DNA from: JAFAZJ01 sp964437145
GTDB taxonomy: Bacteria; Pseudomonadota; Alphaproteobacteria; Reyranellales; Reyranellaceae
DNA length: 37,688 bases
NCBI GenBank assembly: GCA_964437145.1
Contig: CAYTFW010000042.1
Coordinates: 1 to 37,688 of the forward strand
Reading direction: 5' to 3'
Under the pieces are notes generated by a model, which saw only the letters and a program-made list of their open reading frames with translations, made no database searches and was not told the DNA's origin. Positions 1-9,301 of this stretch are shown here, one piece after another. A program made the translations under genes and the position numbers. Numbering within the stretch: position 1 is the stretch's first letter; each line of letters begins with the position of its first letter.

Positions 1-599
1 CGCACGGCGGTGTTCGACACGCCGAAGGTCAGCAGCAGGCTGCCGAGATAGAGCGCGACCACCGCGACATAGGCGGGCCCCATGCCCAGCACCGCCACCA
101 TCCCGGCGCCGGCCAGAGAGCCCGCGACGCGCGCGGAGTCGGCGGTGGTGCGCGAGATGCCCATGGCGCCCATCAGCTGATCGGCCGGCATGGTCTGGCC
201 GACCAGCAGGTTGCGCATCACCAGGTCGGAGGGCCGCACCAGGCCGCTCAGGATGGCGACGGCGAAGGCCAGGATCGGCGTCAAGGTGCCGGTGAAGATC
301 AGCGTCACCAGCACACCCGCCAGCAGCGCGTAGGTCAGGCGCATCAGGCAGAGCAGGTTGCGATAGCCGATGCGGTCGCCGACGACGCCGAACATCGGCG
401 CCAGCAGCACGCCGAGGAAGGTGAGCGCGCCGAAGGCGGTGAGCCACAGCACCGAGCCAGTCTCGACCAGCACGTACCAGCCGAGAATGATGGCTTCCAT
501 CTCGAACGCCCAGGCGGTCGCGAGATCGGCCGGCCACTGGAACCGGAAGCTGCGCACGCGAAACGGCGCCAGCGCCGTCACGCTCGAAGTCAAACTCAC
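1..599 (-). CDS. MFS transporter, N-terminal part (cut by window edge)
   Basis: Reading leftwards from GTG at 599 the frame stays open to base 1, giving about 199 residues. It has hydrophobic segments separated by short loops, roughly six membrane helices. The loop after helix 2 reads GVVGDRIGYRN, a form of the MFS loop 2-3 motif (G-x-x-x-D-R-x-G-x-R), and a second half is expected beyond the window. An inner-membrane small-molecule carrier is the family role; the substrate cannot be told. The GTG start has no clear Shine-Dalgarno and the first in-frame ATG lies inside the first helix, so the exact start is uncertain. It is divergent from the TcuA-like gene. Confidence 0.8.
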   Translation of the reverse strand, partial: MSLTSSVTALAPFRVRSFRFQWPADLATAWAFEMEAIILGWYVLVETGSVLWLTAFGALTFLGVLLAPMFGVVGDRIGYRNLLCLMRLTYALLAGVLVTLIFTGTLTPILAFAVAILSGLVRPSDLVMRNLLVGQTMPADQLMGAMGISRTTADSARVAGSLAGAGMVAVLGMGPAYVAVVALYLGSLLLTFGVSNTAV

Positions 600-699
600 C
601 GCGACCGATCGACGAGGCGTTGTACCGCCCGCCCCTCTGCGTTCCCTCTTGGGGCGACTATAGACGGTGAAACTGCGCGGGCGACCCGCGATCTCCGAA

Positions 700-842
700 T
701 ACCTTCCCCCGCTGGCAGGGGAAGGTGGCGCGAAGCGCCGGATGGGGGTGGCTGGTGCGACAAGTGATATCGTCGTGACTGACCGCGATACCGTCACCCC
801 CATCCGCCCTTCGGGCACCTTCCCCCGCCAGCGGGGGAAGGT
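700..842. repeat. Intergenic inverted-repeat element (about 50-bp arms)
   Basis: Two near-identical arms face each other at 700-751 and 794-842. Both begin TACCTTCCCCCGCTGGC and end in the GGATGGGGGTG block, with a few substitutions and one indel between them. The 42-base centre holds nothing recognised. The right arm ends at the ribosome-binding site (GGAGG, about 844-848) of the gene starting at 857, so a transcript through it would fold into a long hairpin next to the start. It resembles the small non-coding palindromes scattered in many alphaproteobacterial genomes; no transposase is encoded. Confidence 0.85.
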
Positions 843-856
843 AGGAGGCAAAGAGC

Positions 857-2356
857 ATGTCTGCAGAATCACAGTTCGACGTCATCGTCGTCGGCCTCGG
901 CAACGCGGCGATCTGCGCAGCGCTGTCGGCGCGCGAGCAGGGGGCGCGGGTGCTGATGCTGGAGAAGGCGTCGGTCGAGGAGCGTGGCGGCAATTCGCTG
1001 TTCACCGCCGGCGGCTTCCGTTTCGTGCACGACGGGCTGGACGATCTACGGCGGGACATCCTGGATGACCTGTCGCCGGCCGAGGCCGAGCAGATCGTGC
1101 TGCCGACGTTGAAGGCCGAGACCTACATGCACGATCTGATGCATGTCACGGAGCACAACACAGAAGAGGCCCTGGCGGAGATCCTCATCGGTCGCTCGCG
1201 CGACACCATGCGCTGGATGCGGCGCAACGGCGTGCGCTTCATCCCGATGTTCGGCCGCCAGTCCTACAAGCTCAACGGCAAGCATCATTTCTACGGCGGC
1301 GTGAACATCGAGGCGGTGGGCGGCGGCTACGGCCTGGTCGACCAGCTGCTGAAGGCGGCCGCGCGCGAGGGCATCGAGATCCGCTACGCCACGCGCATGA
1401 CGCGGCTGCTGCAGGACCGCAGCGGCACGGTCGTCGGCGTCACGGTGAAGGGGCCGCAGGGCTTCGAGGACCTCAACGCGAAGTCGGTGGTGCTGGCCTG
1501 CGGCGGCTTCGAGGCCAATCCTGAAATGCGCGTGCGCTATCTCGGGCCGGGCTGGGAGCATTGCCGCGTGCGCGGCACACGGCACAACACCGGCGACGGC
1601 ATCAAGGCGGCGCTCGACATCGGCGCGCAGGCTTTCGGCGGCTGGTCGACCTGCCACGCCGTGGCCTGGGACATCAGCGCGCCGCCATTCGGCGATCGCG
1701 TGGTGCTCGACAATTTCCAGAAGCACTCCTATCCGATCGGCATCGTGGTCAACCTCAAGGGCGAGCGCTTCGTCGACGAGGGCGCGGATTTCCGCAACCA
1801 CACCTACGCGAAGTACGGTCGCGAGATCATGAAGCAGCCGCAGCGCACGGCGGTGCAGATCTTCGACCAGCGCACCATCGACATGGTGCGCGACGAGTAC
1901 CGCATCCGGCAGGTGACCAAGGCCGAGGCCAATAGCATCGAGGAGCTGGCGAAGAAGCTCGACATCGATGTCGAGGGCCTTGTGCGTACAGTGCGCGACT
2001 TCAACGCCGCCTGCCAGCCGGGCGACTACAACCCGGCGATCCTCGACGGCGTGAAGACCAAGGGCATCACGCCGCCGAAATCCAACTGGGCGTTGCCGAT
2101 CGACCAGCCGCCCTACACCGGCTTCGTCGTCACCTGCGGCATCACCTTCACCTTCGGCGGCCTGCGCATCAACGAGCAGGGCGAGGTGCAGGACATCACC
2201 GACCAGACCATCCCCGGCCTCTACGCCGCCGGCGAGCTGGTCGGCGGCATTTTCTACGGCAACTACCTCGGCGGCGCCGGCCTGATGTCGGGCGCGGTGT
2301 TCGGCCGGCTGTCGGGACGCAGCGCGGGGCTTAGAGCCAGATCCCCGTCGTCCTGA
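857..2356 (+). CDS. tcuA: FAD-dependent tricarballylate dehydrogenase-like oxidoreductase (TcuA family)
   Basis: 499 residues resembling the FAD-binding subunit family of fumarate reductase/succinate dehydrogenase, closest in architecture to TcuA, which oxidises tricarballylate to cis-aconitate. The N-terminal dinucleotide fold starts at residue 8, with E36 ending the second strand; the usual GxGxxG reads GLGNAA. The C-terminal FAD motif (YAAGELVGG, then GNYLGGAGLMSG) is intact. The start ATG follows an AGGAGG-type ribosome-binding site lying at the end of the palindrome at 700-842. No tcuB or tcuC partner is in the window, so the substrate is uncertain; another 2-oxo- or dicarboxylate dehydrogenase, or a 3-ketosteroid-dehydrogenase-like enzyme, is possible. 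Confidence 0.7.
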   Translation: MSAESQFDVIVVGLGNAAICAALSAREQGARVLMLEKASVEERGGNSLFTAGGFRFVHDGLDDLRRDILDDLSPAEAEQIVLPTLKAETYMHDLMHVTEHNTEEALAEILIGRSRDTMRWMRRNGVRFIPMFGRQSYKLNGKHHFYGGVNIEAVGGGYGLVDQLLKAAAREGIEIRYATRMTRLLQDRSGTVVGVTVKGPQGFEDLNAKSVVLACGGFEANPEMRVRYLGPGWEHCRVRGTRHNTGDGIKAALDIGAQAFGGWSTCHAVAWDISAPPFGDRVVLDNFQKHSYPIGIVVNLKGERFVDEGADFRNHTYAKYGREIMKQPQRTAVQIFDQRTIDMVRDEYRIRQVTKAEANSIEELAKKLDIDVEGLVRTVRDFNAACQPGDYNPAILDGVKTKGITPPKSNWALPIDQPPYTGFVVTCGITFTFGGLRINEQGEVQDITDQTIPGLYAAGELVGGIFYGNYLGGAGLMSGAVFGRLSGRSAGLRARSPSS

Positions 2357-2464
2357 GCGAAGCCGCGCAGCGGCGCAGTCGAAGGACCCTCTCTCGACAA
2401 CCGCAACCTGCGTCGTAGCGCGAAGGCCCTTCGACTACGCTTCGCTTCGCTCAGGGCGACGGGG
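2343..2464. repeat. Inverted repeat of the 'GTCCTGAGCGAAGC...GTCGAAGG' type
   Basis: The left arm (about 2343-2388) and right arm (about 2424-2464) are imperfect inverted copies sharing CCTGAGCGAAG and AGTCGAAGG blocks, with an insertion in the left arm. The element fills the gap between two convergent genes. It overlaps the last codons of both: the TcuA-like gene ends in its left arm, and the dehydrogenase stop at 2451-2453 lies in its right arm. It could act as a bidirectional terminator-like hairpin, although no T-tract follows. Confidence 0.7.
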
Positions 2465-3350
2465 GTGTCGCACCGCGCTTGGCCCATTCCTGGTACATCC
2501 GCAGCAAGGCCACGATGTCGCGGCCGCGATAGCCCTCCGACAGCGCCAGCGCGAAGAGCTCGCGCACGGTCGAGGCACCGGGCGTTGGCATCTTCGTCGT
2601 GCGGCCCAGATCGATGGCCAGCGCCAGGTCCTTCTCGCCCAGCTCCATCTTGAAGCCGGGATCGAAATTGTTCTTGAGCGCGTTGGGGAAGCGCTTGGTG
2701 AAATGGTGCGAGCGGCCGCCGCTGACCGACAGCACGTCGTAGAGCGTCTCGGCCTCGACACCGGCTGCGGTGCCCAGCGCGAAGGCCTCGCAGGCGATCA
2801 GCACGTTGCCCATCGACATCATGTTGTTCACCAGCTTGACCACCTTCGCGGTGCCGACGCCGCCGGTGTATTTCCAGGTCTCGCCCAGCGATAGCAGGAT
2901 CGGCTCGGCGCGGTTGACGGTCTGCCGCTCGCCGCCGGCGATCAGCACCAGCTTGCCCAGCCGCGCCTCGGCCGGGCTGCCGCTGACCGGGCAATCGACC
3001 ACGTCGAGTCCACGCTTCGCCGCCGCCTCGCCGACCTCGCGCATGGTGGCGGGATCGATGGTGCTGAGCTCGATGCAGAGGCTGCCGGGATCGGCCGAGG
3101 CGACCAGCCCGCCCTCGCCGAGCCACGCCGCCCGCACCGCGTTGGGATCGGGCAGGCTGGTGAGGACGATCTCGCGGCCACCCAGCGCCGCCTTGATCGA
3201 ATCGGCCATCGCCACGCCGGTTTTGGTCAGGGCCGCGCGGGTCGCGGCGTTAATGTCGTAGCCGACGACGTCGTGGCCGGCTTCGGCCAGCCGCGCCGCC
3301 ATGCCCGATCCCATCTGCCCCATGCCCAGCACCGCGATCCGCCGTTTCAT
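2451..3350 (-). CDS. NAD(P)-dependent oxidoreductase, 3-hydroxyisobutyrate dehydrogenase family
   Basis: 299 residues of the beta-hydroxyacid dehydrogenase family, which oxidises 3-hydroxy acids (3-hydroxyisobutyrate, tartronate semialdehyde and relatives) with NAD(P). Visible are the N-terminal GMGQMGSG nucleotide-binding loop (9-16), the substrate-binding DCPVSGS (119-125) and the catalytic Lys in KLVNN (K172). I chose ATG at 3350 because GGAG sits 6 bases upstream and the protein then begins at the Rossmann strand; the frame is open further upstream. The last residues (GATPPSP) are encoded inside the repeat at 2343-2464. It is divergent from thioredoxin with 49 bases between. The substrate cannot be fixed from the sequence. 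Confidence 0.85.
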   Translation of the reverse strand: MKRRIAVLGMGQMGSGMAARLAEAGHDVVGYDINAATRAALTKTGVAMADSIKAALGGREIVLTSLPDPNAVRAAWLGEGGLVASADPGSLCIELSTIDPATMREVGEAAAKRGLDVVDCPVSGSPAEARLGKLVLIAGGERQTVNRAEPILLSLGETWKYTGGVGTAKVVKLVNNMMSMGNVLIACEAFALGTAAGVEAETLYDVLSVSGGRSHHFTKRFPNALKNNFDPGFKMELGEKDLALAIDLGRTTKMPTPGASTVRELFALALSEGYRGRDIVALLRMYQEWAKRGATPPSP

Positions 3351-3399
3351 CGACCACTCCATGCCTTGACGCGCGCCGGCGCGACGCCATCTGTTGGCG

Positions 3400-3846
3400 A
3401 TGAACGATATCCTGCAGATCGCCTGCCCGCATTGCCATACGCTCAACCGTGCCCCGGCGCAGAAGCTGGTGCCTGGTGTGCGCGGCAAGTGCGGTCAGTG
3501 CAGCGCGGCGCTGTTCGAGGGCAGGCCGGTGGCGCTCGATGCCGGCCACTTCGCCCAGCACGCCGACAAGAGCGACCTGCCGCTATTGGTCGATTTCTGG
3601 GCCGCGTGGTGCGGGCCGTGCCGTCAGATGGCGCCGCAATTCGAGGCGGCGGCCGCGACGCTCGAACCGAAGGTCAGGCTGGCGAAAGTCGATACCGACG
3701 CCGAGCCGTCGCTGGCCCAGCGCTTCGGCATCCAGAGCATTCCGACGATGGTGCTGATCCACCGCGGCCGCGAGGTCGGCCGGCAGTCCGGCGCGATGCC
3801 GGCCAGCGCTATCGAGCGCTGGGTCGAAAGCGTGCTCGCCGCCTAG
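3400..3846 (+). CDS. trxC: Thioredoxin 2 (zinc-binding thioredoxin)
   Basis: 148 residues. An N-terminal zinc ribbon is formed by C9-x2-C12 and C31-x2-C34, followed by a thioredoxin domain with the active-site WCGPC at 70-74 and the cis-proline in SIPTMV. This two-part layout and length are diagnostic for TrxC, a cytoplasmic disulfide reductase whose zinc ribbon tunes redox potential and which is associated with oxidative stress in other bacteria. The start is the ATG at 3400; a TTG two codons upstream is possible, and neither has a strong Shine-Dalgarno. Its stop (TAG) overlaps the stop of the opposite-strand TPR gene in the tetranucleotide CTAG. Confidence 0.93.
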   Translation: MNDILQIACPHCHTLNRAPAQKLVPGVRGKCGQCSAALFEGRPVALDAGHFAQHADKSDLPLLVDFWAAWCGPCRQMAPQFEAAAATLEPKVRLAKVDTDAEPSLAQRFGIQSIPTMVLIHRGREVGRQSGAMPASAIERWVESVLAA

Positions 3847-4463
3847 CGCAGACCGAAATATTGCATCATTTCTTCGGCGATATCGGGACGCTGCGCCGTG
3901 GCCGCCGCGATGTCGGCGTTGGCGCCCGCCTGATCGCCCTTGCGCTGGCGCGCAAGGCCGCGACCGTAGAGGGAATGGGCATCGCGCGGCTGAATCTTCA
4001 GCGCCGCATCGTAGTCGGCGATGGCCTCGTCGATGCGCCCGGCCTTGAGTTTCACCCGCGCCCGACTGCCGATTGCCATCGCGTCGGCCGCGTCGAGGCG
4101 TATCGCCTGGCCGAGATCGGCGATCGCGCGATCGAACTCCTTCCTGACTTCGTAGGCCATGGCGCGACCGCGATAGGCGCCGCCGAAGGACGGGTTCAGT
4201 CGGATCGCCTGGTCAAAGCTCATGACGGCCCGATCGAGGTCGCCCTTGGCGCCCCAGGCGCTGCCGATATTGGTGAAGGCGATGCCTCGGCGCTGGTCGA
4301 TCTCGTCGCGATGGGCGACCACCGCGGTACAGCCAGCGATGCTGATATCGGGATTGCGATTCTTGCAGCGCTCCCAGGCCTCGTCGAGGCTCTGCGCCAT
4401 TGCCGGCAAGCTGCTGAGCGCCGTCGGCAGCGCAACCGCCAATGTCCATCGTCTCATGTTCAT
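3843..4463 (-). CDS. Exported tetratricopeptide-repeat protein
   Basis: 206 residues. An N-terminal signal peptide (MNMRRW, a hydrophobic stretch, then SLPAMAQS) predicts export. The rest is helical TPR repeats: the pattern A-x-x-x-x-x-x-x-x-x-DLDRAV-x-x-FDQAIRLNP recurs three to four times, for example DRAIADLGQAIRLDA and DEAIADYDAALKIQP. TPR proteins are protein-binding scaffolds; no catalytic motif is seen. Two Cys near the mature N-terminus (WERCK and AGCTA) could pair. The start is placed at 4463, the first Met of the signal peptide, and 4457 is equally possible. Convergent and stop-overlapping with trxC. Confidence 0.8.
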   Translation of the reverse strand: MNMRRWTLAVALPTALSSLPAMAQSLDEAWERCKNRNPDISIAGCTAVVAHRDEIDQRRGIAFTNIGSAWGAKGDLDRAVMSFDQAIRLNPSFGGAYRGRAMAYEVRKEFDRAIADLGQAIRLDAADAMAIGSRARVKLKAGRIDEAIADYDAALKIQPRDAHSLYGRGLARQRKGDQAGANADIAAATAQRPDIAEEMMQYFGLR

Positions 4464-4545
4464 GCTGGAAGCGTAACGCAATGCCGCCAGGGCCGACCAG
4501 AGCGACGCCGCGCGGCCACGGCGTCGCTGGGAGGGGCTCAGGGGA

Positions 4546-5448
4546 TCAGGTGCCCCGGCCCCACAGGCCGCAGTAGCGGCGCAGGACCATGGGCAGGCCG
4601 GTCGCGTAGCCCGGCATGTCCTTGTACTTGTCCATCTTGATCTCGTTCTCGGCCGCGTCCCAGCACTTGCCCTCGCGCGCCGCGGCCTTCACCGCCGCCG
4701 AGGCCTCCTGCAGGATGGTCAGCAGGTCCTGCACGTCCTTCTTGGTGCCCAGCCGGTCGCCCGGTCCGGGATGGCCGGGGATCAGGCGGTCCCAATCCAT
4801 GGCCAGCACCGCCTTGAGCGACGCCTCCCACTCGATCGGGTAGGAATCGATCATGCCGCGGCCGGGGAAGGCGCCGACGCCGATGAAGTCGACGGCGAAG
4901 ACGATTTTCTGCGCCGGCAGTCGCATCAGCAGGGTCGAGTCGGAGTGGTTGAGCCCGAGATACTTCAGCTCGAGCGTAACGCCGCCCAGCGTGATGGTGC
5001 GCTCGTTCTCCATCACCTCGTCGGGCAGCGGGGTGAACGGATCGTCGATCTGCTGCAGGCGCTCCTTGGCGCGGCGATGGGCGATGATGGTGGCGCCGGC
5101 GTCCTTGAACGCCTGGCCGCCGGCGATGTGGTCGTAGTGGTGGTGGCTGTAGATCAGGTAGCGGATCGGCTGGTTGGTGACCTTCTTGATCTCATCGACA
5201 TAGACCTTGCTGGCCTCGCGCCGCACATAGCCGATCGGGTCGGTGGCGATCACGCCGGCCGGCGTGACCACGAACATCGACTGATGGTTCATGTAGCGGA
5301 AGATGTAGACGTTGTCGGTGCCCTCGACCTTGGTGGTCGCGAACACCGGTCGCGCCGGCGGGGGCGTCGGTGCGGGCGTAGTCTGAGCCCAGGCCGACGC
5401 GGCGGTCGCGACGATCAACGCCGTAATGGCTGCGATACCCCAGCGCAT
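4546..5448 (-). CDS. Exported metallo-beta-lactamase-fold hydrolase
   Basis: 300 residues with a cleavable signal peptide (1-21, ending ASAWAQ), a short Pro/Thr-rich linker and an MBL domain. The zinc signature SHHHYDH is at 101-107, with GGxxF downstream and later His/Asp ligands in LGLNHSDS and AVDFIG; the GHPG motif near the C-terminus supplies a further His. Di-zinc hydrolases of this shape cleave esters, thioesters, lactams or phosphodiesters; the substrate is unknown. The ATG at 5448 is preceded by GGGAGG 8 bases upstream and starts the signal peptide, unlike the longer open frame. Divergent from the SDR gene at 5550. It resembles periplasmic MBL proteins linked with quinoprotein or other oxidative pathways. 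Confidence 0.83.
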   Translation of the reverse strand: MRWGIAAITALIVATAASAWAQTTPAPTPPPARPVFATTKVEGTDNVYIFRYMNHQSMFVVTPAGVIATDPIGYVRREASKVYVDEIKKVTNQPIRYLIYSHHHYDHIAGGQAFKDAGATIIAHRRAKERLQQIDDPFTPLPDEVMENERTITLGGVTLELKYLGLNHSDSTLLMRLPAQKIVFAVDFIGVGAFPGRGMIDSYPIEWEASLKAVLAMDWDRLIPGHPGPGDRLGTKKDVQDLLTILQEASAAVKAAAREGKCWDAAENEIKMDKYKDMPGYATGLPMVLRRYCGLWGRGT

Positions 5449-5549
5449 GGCAGTTTCCTCCCTTTGCTTGCCGATAATGCTAGCCTCCGTCGGGCGAACC
5501 GGCACGCTGGCGCCGGTCACATTCAATTGATCGTCCTGGGAGGGAATAG

Positions 5550-6335
5550 ATGGCGAGCCTGAAAGACAAGGTGGTGCTGGTAACCGGTGCGGGGGCGGGC
5601 ATCGGCGAGGCGACGGCGCTCGGCATGGCGGCCGAGGGCGCCACGATGGCGGTCTCCGACATCGACGAGCAGGCGGCGCAGCGCACCGCGCGCAAGGCCG
5701 AGGAGAAGGGCGTACGCAGCGTGGCCATCCAGGCCGATTGCGGCGACGTGCCCAGCATCGAGGCGATGGTGGCGCGTACGGTGAAGGAGCTGGGCCGCCT
5801 CGACGTCATCGTCAACAACGCCGGCGTCACCCGCTCGGCCTATATCATGGACCTCACCGAGGCCGATTGGGATCGCATCCATCGCGTCAACGCCAAGGGC
5901 GTGTTCTTCTGCCTGCAGGCGGCGGCGCGGGAAATGATCAAGCGCGGCAAGGGCGGGCGCATCATCAACATCGCCTCGATCGCCGGCCGCGGCTTCACCG
6001 GCACCTCGAACGCGATCTACGCCGCCAGCAAGGGCGCGGTGATCTCGCTGACCAAGACGGCGGCGCAGCAGCTGGCGCGCCACGACATCAACGTCAACTC
6101 GATCTGCCCCGGTGTGACCTTGACCGAGCTGGTCAACCGCATCGTCAAGGAGCGCGCCGAGCAGCGCGGCCAGGATTTCGAGAAGGCGCTGGCCGAGTTC
6201 CAGAAGCCGATTCCGATCGGCCGCGCCAACACGCCCGACGACATCGCCGCCATGGCGGTGTTCCTCGCCTCGCCCGGCGCGCGCAATATCACCGGCCAGT
6301 GCTACAACGTCGATGGCGGGCTGGTGACGAGCTGA
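5550..6335 (+). CDS. Short-chain dehydrogenase/reductase (SDR)
   Basis: 261 residues, the usual length of a classical SDR. The NAD(P)-binding TGAGAGIG is at 12-19, NNAG at 89-92, and the catalytic Ser-Tyr-Lys at S143, Y157 and K161. D37 after the second strand favours NAD over NADP. The C-terminus (ITGQCYNVDGG) is the typical SDR ending. These enzymes interconvert alcohols and ketones, such as 3-hydroxyacyl or sugar substrates; the one here is unknown. GGGAGG lies 8 bases before the ATG. A nested palindrome follows the stop by 4 bases. Confidence 0.9.
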   Translation: MASLKDKVVLVTGAGAGIGEATALGMAAEGATMAVSDIDEQAAQRTARKAEEKGVRSVAIQADCGDVPSIEAMVARTVKELGRLDVIVNNAGVTRSAYIMDLTEADWDRIHRVNAKGVFFCLQAAAREMIKRGKGGRIINIASIAGRGFTGTSNAIYAASKGAVISLTKTAAQQLARHDINVNSICPGVTLTELVNRIVKERAEQRGQDFEKALAEFQKPIPIGRANTPDDIAAMAVFLASPGARNITGQCYNVDGGLVTS

Positions 6336-6339
6336 GACT

Positions 6340-6468
6340 CTGTCATCCCGAGCGCAGCGAGGGATCTCTTTGGGAGCGCCGGCGTCCCGCCGGCATCTTT
6401 ATGAGCCGGCGAGACGCCGGCGCTCCCAGGAAGACTCCCTGGATCCCTCGCTGCGCTCGGGATGACAG
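6340..6468. repeat. Nested palindrome: one inverted-repeat element inside another
   Basis: The outer arms at 6340-6366 and 6442-6468 are perfect 27-base inverted copies (CTGTCATCCCGAGCGCAGCG...). Inside them are inner arms at 6371-6394 and 6405-6428, 24 bases with one mismatch, of an unrelated sequence (TGGGAGCGCCGGCG...). The outer family recurs at 17349-17416 and, degraded, at 25241-25388. It lies between the convergent SDR and aminotransferase genes and could terminate both transcripts by secondary structure. Confidence 0.9.
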
Positions 6469-6480
6469 CGCCGCGTAACG

Positions 6481-7668
6481 CTACGCCTTCACGTTCGCGG
6501 ACAGATAGTCGATCGCCGCCTGGGCGCCGCCCTTGCCGTGCGGGATGGACCGCGCGTTGAGCGCCATCTCGACGACGCTGAGCGTGCCCAGCATCATCGG
6601 CGCGTTGACGTGGCCCATATGGGCGATGCGGATCGCCTTGCCCGAGAGCTCGCCGATGCCGTGGCCGAGGATCACGCCGCATTGCTTGTTGCAATAGGCG
6701 CGCAGCGCCTCGGGATCGTAGCCGTTGTGGAACAGCACAGCGGTGACGGTGTCGCAGCGCTCGTTGGGCTCGATGATGTTGAAGCCGACCGCCTGGCCTT
6801 CGCTCCACGTGCCGACGGCGCGGCGCACCGCCTCGCCGAGCAGGCGGTGACGGCGGAAGACGTTCTCCAGGCCTTCCTCGAATAAGAGGTCGAGCGCCTG
6901 GCGCAGGCCGAACAGCAGGTGCTCGGGCGGCGTGCCGGCGTATTTCTGGTAGTGCTGATCGCCCTCGCGGTCGGTCCAGTCCCAGTAGGGCGTACGCAGC
7001 CCGGCCTTCTTGTGGGCGGCGCGGGCGCGGTCGTTGGCGGCGACGAAGCCCAGGCCGGGTGGCGCCATCAGGCCCTTCTGCGAGCCCGACATCGCGACGT
7101 CGACGCCCCATTTGTCCATCTCGAACGGCATGCAGCCCAGCGAGGCCACGGCGTCGACCATCAGCAATGCGTCGTGGCCAGCGGCGCGCACCGCCTGGCC
7201 GATCGCCTCGATGTCGTTGACCACGCCCGAGGCGGTGTCGATTTGCGCCACCAGGATGGCCTTGATGGTGTTGCCCTTGTCGGCCTTCAGCCGCGCCTCG
7301 ACTTCGGCCGGCCGCACCGCCCGGCGCATGTCGCCCTTGAGGATCTCGACCTCGACGCCCATGCGCCGGGCGCTCTCGCCCCAGCCGATGGCGAAGCGCC
7401 CGCTTTCCAGCACCAGAATCTTGTCGCCCTTGGACAGGACGTTGGTGAGTGAGGCCTCCCAGGCGCCGTGGCCGTTGGAGATGTAGATGTAGGCGCGGCC
7501 CTTTGTGTGGAAGACGCGCGCGACGTCCTTCAGCAGGCCGTCGGTCAGCGCCAGCAGCGGGCCGGAATATATGTCGACCGCCGGCCGATGCATCGCCCGC
7601 AGGACCTCATCGGGCACCGTCGTCGGCCCGGGAATCGCCAGGAACTCACGACCCGCACGCACGCTCAT
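6481..7668 (-). CDS. Class V aminotransferase, alanine/serine-glyoxylate type
   Basis: 395 residues, the family length. PLP-binding features are D172 in MVDAVASLG and K198 in SGSQKGL, followed by PPGLGF as in serine- and alanine-glyoxylate aminotransferases and their relatives. The N-terminus (FLAIPGPTTVPDEVL) matches the same group. It would transfer an amino group from serine, alanine or a related donor to glyoxylate or a 2-oxo acid in the cytoplasm. The ATG at 7668 has GGAGG 7 bases upstream. It is divergent from the Liv transporter operon, which suggests a link to an imported amino or organic acid (inference). Purine- or AEP-transaminase relatives cannot be excluded. Confidence 0.87.
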   Translation of the reverse strand: MSVRAGREFLAIPGPTTVPDEVLRAMHRPAVDIYSGPLLALTDGLLKDVARVFHTKGRAYIYISNGHGAWEASLTNVLSKGDKILVLESGRFAIGWGESARRMGVEVEILKGDMRRAVRPAEVEARLKADKGNTIKAILVAQIDTASGVVNDIEAIGQAVRAAGHDALLMVDAVASLGCMPFEMDKWGVDVAMSGSQKGLMAPPGLGFVAANDRARAAHKKAGLRTPYWDWTDREGDQHYQKYAGTPPEHLLFGLRQALDLLFEEGLENVFRRHRLLGEAVRRAVGTWSEGQAVGFNIIEPNERCDTVTAVLFHNGYDPEALRAYCNKQCGVILGHGIGELSGKAIRIAHMGHVNAPMMLGTLSVVEMALNARSIPHGKGGAQAAIDYLSANVKA

Positions 7669-7803
7669 CAGTCTTCCTCCACGCGCCTTGGGCGCCATCC
7701 GCCGCCTACAATGCGGCGCGGCCAACCGTTTTGCCAGCGCCGGGATAGCGCATGTACAGCCTCCTTGCCGGTCGTGCTATAGGCGTCGCCGGGGGGAGGT
7801 CGT

Positions 7804-8551
7804 ATGGCTGCTGACATAATCCTTGAGGCGAAGGGCCTGACGAAGGAATTCAAGGGGTTCTTCGCCGTCAACAATGTCGATCTCAGCGTGCGGCGGCACA
7901 CGATTCACGCGCTGATCGGGCCCAACGGCGCCGGCAAGACCACTTGCTTCAATCTTCTCACCCATTTCCTGGTCCCGACGGCCGGGCGCATCCACTACAA
8001 TGGACGCGACATCACCGGCAGTTCCCCGGCTACCATCGCCCGCATGGGGCTGGCGCGGTCCTTCCAGATCTCGGCGGTCTTCCCGCATCTGTCGGTACGC
8101 GAGAATGTCCGCGTGGCGCTGCAGCGACGGCTGGGCAATTCCTTCCATTTCTGGCGCTCGGAGAAGACCCTCGACAGCCTGAACGCGCGGGCGATGGAGC
8201 TGATCGTTTCGGTCGGGCTGGCGGAGTTCGCGAACCTGCCCGCGGTCGAACTGCCGTATGGCCGCAAGCGCGCGCTCGAGATCGCCACCACGCTGGCGCT
8301 CGAACCCGAGATGATGCTGCTTGACGAGCCGATGGCGGGGCTCGCGCAGGAGGACATCAAGCGGATCTCCGCGCTGATCCGCGACGTCGCGCGCAACCGC
8401 ACGGTGCTGATGGTCGAGCACAACATGTCCGTGGTCGCCGACCTCTCCGACACGATCACCGTGCTGGCGCGCGGCGAGGTGCTGGCGGAAGGGCCCTACG
8501 AAACCGTGTCGAAGAATCCCCTGGTGGTCGAAGCCTATGTCGGGACGGGTC

Positions 8552-8559
<8 letters not shown>
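7804..8559 (+). CDS. livG: Branched-chain amino-acid-type ABC transporter ATP-binding protein LivG
   Basis: 251 residues. Walker A GPNGAGKTT is at 39-47, the signature region reads LPYGRKRALEIA (LivG proteins carry a YGxxR form rather than LSGGQ), Walker B is MMLLDEP, and the switch His is in MVEHNM. It is one of two ATPases powering a Liv-type importer at the inner face of the cytoplasmic membrane. GGGGGGAGG just upstream is a strong ribosome-binding site. It is the first gene of livGFHMK and overlaps livF by 8 bases. The Liv family also carries urea, amides and aromatic or short-chain acids, so the cargo is open. Confidence 0.93.
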
Positions 8560-9262
<703 letters not shown>

Positions 9263-9301
9263 TGGCGATGACGCGCATTCTCGCGCCGGGCGAGCCGGCC
9301 G

